64,000 nt of DNA from Parus major (taxonomy: Eukaryota; Chordata; Aves; Passeriformes; Paridae): assembly GCF_001522545.3 (NCBI RefSeq), contig NC_031774.1, positions 52,649,300-52,713,299 of the forward strand, given 5' to 3'. This document shows positions 49,601 to 61,600 of the stretch, one piece after another. Within the stretch, counting starts at the first letter, position 1; each line of letters opens with the position of its first letter. Made by a program: the position numbers and the translations under genes. A model generated the notes under the pieces. It searched no databases. It saw nothing but the letters and a program-made list of their open reading frames with translations, and had not been told where the DNA came from.

Positions 49601-52600
49601 CATTAAAGCTGGAGTTTCTATTTGCTGAAATAACACTCTTACACTCTTGCTTGGGGACTGTCTTGTGCCTGGGAACAGGGATCTTGCTGGATTTTTTTGG
49701 TTGGTTGTTTTGTTTTTTGCTCTAGTTTGTTCCTTGATGAGAATCAGTTCTGTGTTTGTAAGGTCACAAACTCTGAGGACAGGACAGAGAGTTCATGTCC
49801 TCACCTGGAAAATAATAGCTAAGAGATGCAACAAAAAGGATACCTGGTCATAAGAGGTCCCCATGGTTAAAATGAGTATCTTTAAGATATTCTTTGCAGG
49901 GAATGCATTGATTTTGTTAAGCATATGTGCAGCCCGAAACTACATATTCATCCAAAGCTCTTTCTCATTTGAATGTCATATTTAATTTCTTCAAGCTTAA
50001 TTATGTTCTGCTTAAAAAAAGGTATTTTATTCATTACCAAGAAATGCAGAGAAGCACTAAGTATTCAGAATCAAAGCCAAATATTAAAGACAGCAGACAG
50101 AAGCGTATTAAGAAATTAAATCAGTTTTAAGCTTTTTTCCTTACTGTGATCTGTCACAGAAGGAGGAAAGCTTTGATTAACATCTGACTGTGTCACGCAA
50201 GCAAATTGCCAGAGATTCCTCAGTGGTTGTGTTACCAGAGGACCAGAGGATTTAGCAGAAAATGGAGCAGCAGCAGGTCACTGGCAGAATGAGAAAGCCA
50301 GGGCAAAAAGCACAGCTTATGTTCATGGATGGCTGTGAGGAGACTTCCAGTTCACCCTTACATTTCAAGAGAAGTTTATTCTTGCATTCTTCAGATTTAA
50401 GAATGTAGCTGGCTTTGTCCCTTGGTGTGGCATGAAGTGTGCCTTGCCTAGTGCTCCACACTTTATACCAGTTTCCAGGTGGGTTTTTTGTGTAAGGAAC
50501 CTGAACAAACTTTCTATTACTAAGGGAAAATATGTGAGATAGTGGTAGGACCCTTCTGTGGCTATGCTTGCAGCTAAGTAAATAACTGGCATATTTTGTT
50601 AAAGAGCTTAAGGTAATAACCTTTATAACAAAGTTGGGTTTTCTTGTCACGCGAGCAGTGGGGGAAGAGAGGAAATGGTGTTTCCAAGATGAGGCAGGAG
50701 AAGGGCAGCAAGGACTAGAATGGGCATGCACTTGGGAAGAGGTTAATGGGCTCTCTGACAAAAAAGAAAATACCACTCCCTTGGGAGAAGAATCAAGACC
50801 CCCAATAAATCGAAGCTGTCACCATTAACGTGCCATTTCCGCCTGCTGGTGGCTGGTGACAGTGGTGACAGTGCCTGTGCAGCTGGGTGGGGCTGTGGGG
50901 TTTGGGGAGCAGGGATCCCCCTGCCCTCAGTGCACAAGCTGGAAAGAAGATTTGAGCAGTGACAGGGCAGTGAGGAGGAATCAAAACTGATTAGAAGAAA
51001 ATAACTAAGCAAGCAACCCTGAGCAGTACTGAGCAGAAGACAAACTGCATTAAGTCCCTGTTCTAAAATTCTCATCTTGTTTGATGTTGATATTTTCAAA
51101 CTGGTTGGCTTAGAGGGTTGCTTTTGCTGCTGTAGGACTGCTGCCTTTGAAGTGTGGAAGCTGTATAGTGGAACTACTTTCCCATGTATCCACCTGCTTT
51201 TGTTTGAAAAATTAATCTTCCAAACATAGCACTCACTAGTTTTCAGGTTTCTAAATGATTTGAGATGTTGCTGGGCTTTGCTAGATTAAAACCATTTAAG
51301 ATAATAAATCTGGAGAATCACAGTGGTGAATCGCACCCATTATCTTTCTGCTCTCATCATCCTCCTGCATGTTTGGGAAAGCTGTGTCAATTTAGGCATG
51401 ATATAAAACATTGCACATGATATGCTTCTTGCAAGCAGATTTTCTTAACAAAATATACAATCTCTGAGTAATGTAATTGAACATCTGAAGAGTTAAAATA
51501 AGCGTAGTTGTCTTTTTATAGAGTCAGGATATTCCATCATATTTTAAAGCCTGCGAATTTGGATTAAAGAATCTAATTATTCACTAATGAGCAGTAATGG
51601 TACATATAAACTAAGGGTCACTATCCTATTACAGGCACCTGATGGTTCACTGATAAGCATTTGGTCATTAGATTGACCATAAAATATAGTCAATAATTGA
51701 GGTTACTCATAGAGCAGACACCTTATCAGCTTTAGGCATGGTGGGACAGCTTGTCAGTACTCTGTGTCCTGATTGTGCTGTGACTGAGCATATGATTAGG
51801 GTATTGAAGCAGTCTGTATCTAATGAAACTGCAGGAAAGGCATAGCAATATTAGCACAACCACTAAATGACTAATGTGTTTTTGTTCCAAGCCTTAGACA
51901 CTTCAATTAGTTCCAATAAACTCTGATCCAGTGTAGTGGTAGGCAGAGAATTCAGATATTTTTTGTACAAGCTTTCATTACACTACTTAAATTTGTAACA
52001 TTTAGGGGATGGATGAAATCTGTATGGCTTTAAATAAAAAATGGTGGAAATAATAAAGCCTGTCATTACTGGTTTTACTTAATTTTTTTTCAGTTTTATT
52101 TTTGCATCTTTTAAATTTAGAATACTGAGACAATGCCTCATGCCCGATTTAAAAGATGAAGCTGATAGCAGCAAATTAGATGTCTACATTTTGGTTTAAA
52201 GTCCATTCATGCAGTTCATGTAGGCATGTGCATATAGATCTAAACTTGGAATGTGTTCTTTAGCATTTTGTACCATATGGAACATTAGTCAAAGAGTCTC
52301 ATCTTGAAAGCTTTTGTAGAGATATTGATTTTACTGTGCTTCAAACTGTTGCAAAGAAAATACCCTCAGAACCTATTATTTTATGATTTTTTTTCCTCGA
52401 GGATGCCTTAACTTTCATAAATTATTTAATATGGTGAAGGATGCAAAATGCCTTTTGTCTTCCTGAACTGCTGTTCAGGCTTCTCTGATGCGACCTTGGA
52501 AAGTAACCATAGAAACATGTTAAAAGCATCAACTGAAAATCAGTAGTTCAGTTTGACAGTGATGCAAATTCTTTGAAAGAAGATTATGATGTATTAGGAA

Positions 52601-52689
52601 CACTTGAGGCATATATTACTGCTAACCTGTTAAACCTGATTATTCCATGACTATCAGTACTTTCAGAATTTAATGCAGGGGAGAAAAGC

Positions 52690-52704
52690 AAAAAAAAAAA
52701 AAAA
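52690..52704. repeat. Poly-A tract (15 A)
   Basis: A run of 15 A is followed shortly by gaaacaca and eight T. No retroposed gene body ends at it, so it is treated as simple sequence. Confidence 0.85.
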
Positions 52705-55219
52705 GAAACACATTTTTTTTAATAAGTTGCCAGGTTTAAGATGTTTCTAGGTAAATCACTTCAGCCTGTCATTCTCTGTCCTGTTAAAAGCAAGAATTAT
52801 ATTTCTGCTAAGCTCATAATGTAATTCACAGTTCCCTGTATTTAATAACTGTAAACTTCTGCCCACTACCATGCTGGGGTGCACAGGTATCCTGGCTTTG
52901 TGCAGAGCTGGCACAAATTAAATCTCTGATAATATTAATAACTGGGTTATGAATAAGTAGTAGTTCATCAAAAGGTGAAGAAAATCTGTGATTCATTGGA
53001 TCCTGAGTTAGAGATTTTTGTGCTGACCTGTGATAGTTAAGCTAGTGTGTGAGGCTGAAACAGAAATCTGTGCTATAGTTGCAGGTAAGCACAGCAAATT
53101 CTTGATGAATCGTGGGTCAAGAGAAGAAGCAGAGTAACTGTTAAAGCTTCCACAGTAAACACAACCCACAACCAAGAAATCCTGTGTTAATGTGATGTGG
53201 GAAAAATTAATTTGGACTAGTTAAGTTACCTCTGAAAGTGGGGTACCAGCCCTTCCTAATTAGGGCTGCTTTGCTGGCAGATACATTCCAACCCCATGGC
53301 TGTTTTGTCCCTGTTTCACAGTGCCATAGCAATATGATAGGAGCTGCAGGGCTCCTCAGGGATGTGATGGCTTGCTGGCATTAATGCAGCCCAGCAGCCC
53401 CTCAGTGCACCATCACTTCTTTGTTAAATGCCCCAAAAAGCCCCTCTTTCTCTTGCTGCCGTTTGGTCACTGCTCAGGAACGGTGGCTGGGAAATTTTCA
53501 GCTTGCGGGAGAGCTGTGGATGTGCAGATGAAGTGGAGGATCCAGCTGTTTCAGGGGCAGCCAGATACATAATTAATGTTTTCTCCTTAATGAGCCCTGG
53601 GTTTAGAGTAGAGGACTGGAACAGCCTGATCCTGCAGTGTGTTCCCCACTGGTGGGGTTGGAGAGGGGGTGCCCTCCTGTCCCTTTTCCTCTCTGCATGG
53701 AGCCAGGGAGAGCGAGACAGCCTCATGCAGGTGTGCAGGGGGAGCAGGTGTCACCAGGGGCTGGCCTTGTCTCACCACTGCCATTCTATGCTGCTGGAAT
53801 GTGGCTGCTCCCTGTCCCCGGAGAGCCCCGCATGTATCACAGCATGGAGATGGGGCAGGGTGTGAGGCTTTGTGCAGTATCTTGTATCACTTAGGGCAGC
53901 TTAAGCTTTCCTAGTTGCTGTGGCAGCATAATACTGCCTATAATTAAGGACAAACAAAGAGTGTATGCTTTAGGTATATCCCATTTCACGTTAGCCCGTG
54001 AGGAGGATAAAATAGGAGATAAGCCTGAATTTATTAGGCTTTGTTCTTGGAAGCACAAATGACTCAGGACAGTGTGTTTAACAGCAGAACATCATTACTG
54101 GGTTCACTACTAATACAGCATCATGCATTTATACACTGCATTATTGGTGTGTGGCAAGGCAGGCTCCCTGCTAGGAACAGCTCATCTGTGATAGTGTGAG
54201 ACTGGGTGGGCAGAGATGAGGCCCTGAGCTGTAGTTCAGCCAAGGGAGAGGTGAGGAAATTGGAGCAGCTGAGAGAAGAGGGAAAGTAGAGTTTGAAGAT
54301 GAACAGTGCTGAGTTAGAACACTATGCAAAGCATGAAAAGGTCCCAGAGGCCAACAGGTCTGTGGTCAGGGTATGCCTGTTGATTTAGAGAGGTGAGGAC
54401 TGAATGATCAGCCAAGGTGGAGAGCCCATGGTGAGGGTTTGACACTCTCAGAGGGAACTGGGTGGTGACCAGATGAAGCAGGACTGGGCATCTGTGAGTC
54501 ACTGCCTTGGAAGATGAAGCTCCTGTATGGAGTGTTAGGGATCATGGTATGGGAGAGCAGTGTCAGAGAGATGCTTGGAAGGAGAAGCCTCTGTTGGATA
54601 ACACAGGCTGTAGGACCTGAGTGGGAGCAGGTTGGACTGTGCAGGAGGTGGCAGAATAAAGAAACGAGGATGCCAACCAGATTGGCAAGAAAAATGAAGA
54701 GGCTGTGAAAAAAGGAGGGGAAATGGATCTAGTAATGTGGGGACGATGTGATGAGGTCAGAATTTTGGAGAGGATGTTCTAGGTCTTAACTCCAGCTTGA
54801 GAGCAGAAGTAGAATTGGGGTACAACAAAGCACTTCCAGTGTTTTCTGCTGACCAAATATCTTAAAGATATTTATAATCTGAGGCCACACCTGAGGAGGG
54901 CTGATTTTTGTCAGTCCTGAGTGCCTTCATGAATGATAATACAAGAGGTTTTGGAGCAGCAGAGGCTGCTCTTCTAGGAGGTGTGGTGACTTTTTGAGCT
55001 GCTGTAGGTGGTTCAGTGTAGACAGTGGTTGCAGCACTTGGATTAGCTGTATATACTGAGGCACTCTTGATGCCTATGAGGAAAAGAAAAGAATAATATA
55101 AAGCAGATGTGCCCACAAGTAAGGGAGAATCTATGCCTTCAGAGCTACCAAGGTTTGCATTTATTTATCGGGGTAAATAGTGATCAGTGGATTTCAAACT
55201 AGGAAAAGGTCTGAAGTCT

Positions 55220-55570
55220 TGACTGGAGTCATGCAGATATTTCTTCTTACTTTGTCCTCTCTTGGATCTTCTGCTCACCTGGACTTAATATTTTCTCCCT
55301 TTATTTTAGTTGTCTCTGTTTTTTTTTTTTTTTTGTTTTTTTTTTTCCCCTGTATGACCCTTTCTTTATTTTCTCCTTTCTCCCTAGCTGAATGCACTTG
55401 ATTATTCTGTTTTCCTGAGTGTATGGAATCTCACTGCTGCCTAGCTACCAGAGTCTCTCTTTCCCCTTGGATTTTTCCTTTCTTTCTACCCTTCCTAGCT
55501 TGTCAAGAGGAGCACTTCTCCTGCCTCCCCCTCAGCCCAGCCCTCCCAGTCTGCCTGCTTTTTTGGTTCC
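55220..55570 (+). repeat. Long pyrimidine-rich tract
   Basis: About 350 bases of the plus strand are dominated by T and C. They include 16 T, a G and 11 T at 55319-55346, and stretches such as tctctctttccccttggatt and cctgcctccccctcagccca. The tract has AG dinucleotides after pyrimidine runs (tttattttag near 55309, tctccctag near 55387), so it could mimic a 3' splice site. I see no exon of matching phase after these. It may bind polypyrimidine-tract proteins in the nascent transcript. Confidence 0.75.
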
Positions 55571-58439
55571 TGGACTCCTGAACACCAGCGCTTGCTCTGA
55601 CTCCGTTATTTGGGGCTCCTCAGCTTGGCAGCAGTGGCAGCTGCACTGGTGGTTGTTCTGCAGTGGGAACGGAGCATTCCATAGGTAAAATGATAATGGT
55701 GACTTTCCTGTGGGGATGTAATTTCACAGTTTGCACCTGTTTTGAAACTTCATTAGTGACTTCCAGGCTCTTCCAAGAACAAATTTAACTATTTTAATAC
55801 CATTGTCAAGACAGATTTAGCAGGTGAAATACTTTTAAATCAGATTGGTAGTTAATTGAATATTTAGTTTTGGTGGCCAACTTGGAGTCACTCTAACATT
55901 CGGTTTATGGTGTGCAGGATGTGGTTTGCAGGGCAGATGGACTTTGAAGTGGCACTGTCTCTTTTCAGAGCTGAACTGCTGTGCTTGCTTGTGCTTGTCG
56001 CAAAACAAGACATCCCACATTATCATTTATGACAAAAAATAAAATGTCAAGCCAAAACAATGTACCAGCACTATAGCTGCAGTGCTTGATCAACTGCAGG
56101 ATTACTCTGATGCTACTTTTAAATTCTCTATGAAATACTGAATTTTGGCTTTCTAAAGCTTCCTTCATCCTTCCTGCTGGAGTATGGAAGATGTTTCTTT
56201 TGGCAGGACATTTCAAAGAGCAGTGTCTCGCTCATCATTAGTGCTGCTATTAGGTTTGCTTTCTGCTTTGCTTGGCTTTTTGTGTCCTCAGTGTTGGAGC
56301 TCACTTATTAACAACCACTTGCCGTCTGGAGGAAAGGACTCAATGGATGTTAATCAGCATATAATAAATCTAATCTAAATGTTATTAGTGAAGCTTTCTG
56401 GACTTTAGGCAAGCTTCAGAATATCGTTTACTGATGTGTCTCAAGCAGGTCTTCAGGAGTTGCTCATTTTTACTGAAATTTAAAATTACCATCTTTGGGT
56501 CAGAAATAGTCAGATCTCTCCATCTGCAGTGATGGAAAAACATGCATCTCAAATTTTCCTTCTAAGTGCTATTTTGAAGGGTGATGCAGTTATCAGCCTG
56601 TTATACCTCTGAGAAGTATCACTTCAGAGCTGATGTCAGTTAAATAAATCATAGTAACCCTGGGTTTAGAAGCCCATGTGTCCCTCCTCTGTTTAAAAAT
56701 ACTCCTTGTGTAGGCATACCACTTCTGGACTTGGACGATTTCCACTGCATCATTTAGTGCTGTCATTGACCATTTAACTCACTAAGAGTAGGAATAAGTA
56801 AATGCCCCCCTGAGAAGTTATTTGCTTGGCAGTATAGGTGTCAAGCCTATGACTAAGCATCTGAAATAAAACCCAGCTGAAGTGGGAACGGATCCTGTGC
56901 GGATTTTCTAGATGTGCAATAAAATACGGAACTGAGGGAGCTGGAATTGATGAGAAAGGTATATCTGTGGGGATGGTGTTTTGGGTCAAAGGAAGGTAAC
57001 GGGAAAATATAAACCACCTCAGAGCTTTTATTGTAAAGAAGGCATTATATTCACAGATGCTAACTTGTATTCGGACTGCTATATGCAGTTAGGAACATGG
57101 AAATACTGAATTCTCCCCTCTTTTGGTCCTTCTCTTTCCTGTCAGATATATTTCTTAATCTGGTGTTTCAGACAAACCCCTGTTAGTCATGTAATGTACT
57201 TTGTCTCTCCTCCTTAACACTTGAACATACATCTACCTCTTCCCTGGAGCAGCCTGAATGAGCAGAATTATTTTTGTACACCAGGAGCTGATACTACAAA
57301 GCAGAATTTTAAGGAATTTATTTTACTGTTACTTCAGTAGTGAAGGGGTAGTTAGCACCATTGTTTCAGTTGCATTACTTTGTTGTTTTAAAAATGTCTT
57401 TCTTACTTTCTCTTGACGGAATACAAATGAGACTAGAATTCTATTTTGCTCAACCTGACTGTTTCATGCATCTGTGTCTCCCTGGCAAATAAGTCCAACT
57501 GTTTTTTGCCTAAGGAGTGAGCTTAGATTGATGTGGTTCTGCCTGCTTAGCTCAGTTAGCTCATGAAACAGAGTGGGGAAATACAGCTACCTGAATGCCA
57601 GCAGTATTTTCAGTACATAGCTATCTGTGCAGTGTGCAGCCTGGGAACTGACATATTTCTGTATTAGGTGTTGACAGTCTTGCTTACTTAAAGATTAACC
57701 TACACGAGTTTTCAGCAGTTTGTCATATGGTACAGCTGTAAACAGCGAGTGTGGAAGTGCAGCAATATGTTCATCTGTTCCTGCTTTGTTTAACATCATT
57801 AGTGAGCAGAGCTGGAGATGGTATATGGCAGGCTGCTGTGACTAGATGTTATTCTGAGATATATATACAAAAAATAAGCTCCTGAACACTGGTTCTGGCT
57901 GCCGAAACAATGTTCTTTGGCCAGGAAAATGTCTTAAAAATGTCTACAAGCTGAAGAGAGCATGGAAGTGACAATTTTGCAGCAGCAACCTCATAAGCTG
58001 CTGGTTTGGGAGAGCAGGAAAGATGGTTGGAGTGCCATACTCAGTGCTCGTGAGGATCTGCCCTTTGGTGTTTCTTAAACCTGGGGAAAAGTTACAGAGA
58101 AGTGTGGTGAAAATTTTGTCTTGGATACCTGTATGCAAATTGCTTGAATACTTGAAGATGGGCTAGATTGGTTGCTTCTGTTAAATTAATAAACTGCTGA
58201 GTGGAGGGACCACCTCTTGGGTATCTACAGCATGAGGGAGCTCTTTTGATGTCAGGAGTATCTTGCAGGTTTGTTTTAGCTTCTCATCTTCTGGAGATTG
58301 TTTTGACTTTATCCCAAAGTGGCTTTGCTTGGCCTTTCTCTGTTCTGTGCCTGAATTCAGGTGAACCTTGATTATTGCTCACTGATGCACAAAGCCTTTT
58401 TATTCCATATTTTATGAAGTTGTGAATAGAGTTGGGGGC

Positions 58440-58690
58440 AAGCAACAAGGATGGGCAGAAATCAAGGGAACCTGACCTGTGAGGAGAGGTTGGAAGGACT
58501 GGGAGTTCTTAATTTGAAAAGAGAATACTGACCAGGGTGTAGTGGTGGTTTCAGATAGCAGCTGCTGCAGGCAAAGGAAATAAACTCCTCTGCATGTCTG
58601 TTGCTGAGGAGGGGAGAAAATAAGGAATGGGAGACATGAGATGTGAATTTGCTAAGAGTAAGAGTAGTTAAAAACTGTCTAGTGAAAAAC
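58440..58690 (+). mobile_element. CR1 fragment, C-terminal coding end (plus strand)
   Basis: The bases from 58481 encode EERLEGLGVLNLKREY followed by a stop. This corresponds to the CR1 ORF2 C-terminal stretch of the form EERLRELGLFSLEKRRL, which is also seen intact in the larger CR1 copy near 38.0 kb. Sequence after it (ggcaaaggaaataaactcct, gacatgagatgtgaatttgc) fits a decayed CR1 3' region. The copy is short, 5'-truncated and old. Its ends are approximate. Confidence 0.62.
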
Positions 58691-61600
58691 TGAGACAATG
58701 ATCCTAATATGTCAACACTGCTGATTTTTATTTCTGCCTTGCTGATTTTAATAAGAGATAGTAAGAGAAAATTACAAGGTCAAAGTGAGAGGCTGAAATT
58801 CAAGTCTGAATTGCAAGATTATGCTATGTGCATGAGGGAAGGCATGAACTTTGTCTCGAATTGGAGATACTTGCTCTCACAGTGTTGGTGAGGTAACATC
58901 CTTGAAATATTAAATGTGGTTTGACATTTTGGAATGTTTCAGAATAATGGGTTTCTATTGAGACTTTATTACCCTCACCCATTATAAAAATGCCATTGTT
59001 TGAGGCTGTGCATTGTGATCCAGATGAACTAATTATTTATTGAGGAAGGCAAAACACAGAAATAAGGAACATTAATTGTTTGTTCTTCCTGGCAGTGCTT
59101 CTCAGCAGCATTACTGGGACAGCTAAGAAAACAAAGTTTTGGTGCAGAACTTTTGTAATGTTATGAAATGGGGAAAGTGTTTATGTCCTCCAGAAGTTGT
59201 ACATCTATCACAAGAACCTAGTGAGCTTGGGGGAGGAAGAGACCCTACCCTCAAAATTTATCATGTGCTTTATAAGTGGCTCCTTGGACTAAAGTTACTC
59301 TAAAAATACAAATGGTGCCTGTCCTTTCCAAACCTTCATGATGTACTTACACATTCCTGGTTTTCTCTTTAAAAATATGTTTTCTTAAAATCACATTTTG
59401 CTTTCCAAGGTGAATGCTGTTAGTGGGAACAGATGCCTTGCTGGTTTTTAATTTTACTTGGGGTTTTGGGTAGCAACTGATTTTTTTTTTTCATTGTGCT
59501 ACCTTTCTAATTTTTGAACCACAAATCAAACAGCAATATCAATAATGAAAATAATAATGCCAACCAGGTTTATCCCATGAGTTGTGGAAGGCCTGGGACA
59601 GGGTGCTGGAGGATGTATTGTAGGACATCCGTCTATTTGTCCCTGTTTTGATGAGTGATTAAGGAAACAATAACTGGAACTGCAGATAGGATGACAGGCT
59701 GTGACTTTCCCACTGCTTCCTTTGGAACTGGTTGACAGCAGGAAAAGACTGGGATATTGGTTATGAGGGGGGATTTATGCCTTGTTGAGCTGAGAACTGG
59801 GAAAATTTGGGAAAGCTTTGCTTCAAAGTTGACTGGTTCTCAGTGTAAGCCTGCATTCATAATTTTCCAAACTTAGGAGATGGCTCAGAATCAATATAAA
59901 AATCACTTACTTGATGTCTGTCAAGGTCAAACCAAAAGTCTTGAGTAAGCATACTCGTGCAAAGTCCAAAGTTCAGGATATTTAAGGCTTGGACTGTACA
60001 CTTGTTTGGCCTTGACCCTTTCAGTGAAGCCTTTCAGCATTCTCACAATATGAGTAATGATAGTGATCTCTGAAAGATAAGACTAGCTAATAACACTAAA
60101 ACTGTTAATATTTAATGAGTCATGGTGAAATGGATGTGCAGAAATTTTCTTTTATTATTCTTGTCAGTGGAGCTTAATAATGGGAAGCAGGACTCCCAGT
60201 TCTGTCTTGTGGCAGTTTGTCCATAAATGTACTGTGTCCATTAAGTCCTCTGCCTTTATCTCAGCTGGTCCATTTATAGTATGTCCCAAAGTACATTTCA
60301 TTTAATTTCTCTCTTGCTTCTGAAGGTTAATAAAATCCACAAAGTTTTAAGCAAAAATTTTGTAACTTTGTGTAGTTATGAAAGTTTCAAATCTAATTTT
60401 CTTTTCTTTTATTTTTTTTTTGTGGAGAAATTGCGTTCAGAAGGAGTCCTTTAGGGATTTAAATTGTGCTGTTTACTTTCACAGCTATAATGTGCAGAAT
60501 CTGTGCAGGGAGTGTAAGCTAGAAGCAGCTTGCTGTACATCAGAATATCTGAAATGTCATGCTAACAATATAGGCAGAATTTAAAATTAAAAATGAGCAG
60601 GCTTTGTAGCTACTGTTGTTGCACAGTGTTGTTCCCTTGGTGCTGAGCATTATGTAATTGATCTGGCCATGGTTTTCCTCACTGGTCTCATCCATGCCTG
60701 GCAAAAAACCCAGTAATCTGTAAATCGTGTGGGGGAAGGAGCAGGTTAGAGACTGTCCCTTGTCATTTGATATTTGAGTGCCCCTGCATGTGCCATATAT
60801 TAGTTTTATTTTCTACCGTGACGCCTAGCTATGAGGAAAGAATTCTCCAGAGCGTCTTAAAAGACATCTTCTATTAAAGAGGGAAAGAGTTAAGCAAAAT
60901 GCAGACAGTAGATCTCACAGCTGGAGGTAAAAACAATATACATGGATGTCTCTCATGCTTTAATTGGAAGAGAAGTGTAAGAGTGTGGGGCCTAGTTTCC
61001 CTTGTAAGAGTGTTTTGTAGAAGAGTGGTTGTGAAGGCTGAATGGGAAAAGAGTAGATGGAAAGTGTAAAACTCTGTCAGAGCTATGAAAAATATTTGGC
61101 ACGTGCCTGGAGAAACAATTGACTTAAATTTTGTGTAGAATTCCCTAAAGGTCATAATTTTCCCTGTGAGGAAACAGAAGTTAATATTGAACAAGGTCAG
61201 ACAGCCCATTGTGGTGCTGAAGGTGTGTGTGAGGGCCTCCTGTGCAAGATTAAATTTGAGAAAAGTAAGCAGGTCAGGCAATGGACATGGCACCAAATTA
61301 GGCTCACTGCAGAAAGTGATCTGGCATGAGCTTGAATGCTGTCTTCCTGGTGCTGGGTGAAAAGGGCCCAGTTTAGGAGAGCTTTTCCAATCCTGTCTCC
61401 ATGGAACAAATTCCCCCTGAGAAAAGGAATTCTGGAGAAAAGAAAAAGCTGAAAGCTTAACCAAAAACTTAAGTGTAAATTCAGAAACGTGTTGTTGGCT
61501 AAGGAGTGCAGAAACTGGACTCTGGAGCGTCTCAGGACTGGCTCCATGTAAATGCATCCTCTCATGAATTTTACTGAAGTAAAGAGGTTTTTGAAGTTTG

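Noticed and set aside
50252..50776. 174-codon minus-strand open frame
   Set aside because: The product is low in recognisable features and other frames in the same stretch are also open; no support for a gene.
53424..53914. Cluster of overlapping open frames on both strands
   Set aside because: Several frames are open at once in a locally G+C-rich patch; this is expected from composition and none matches the missing KIF26A motor exons.
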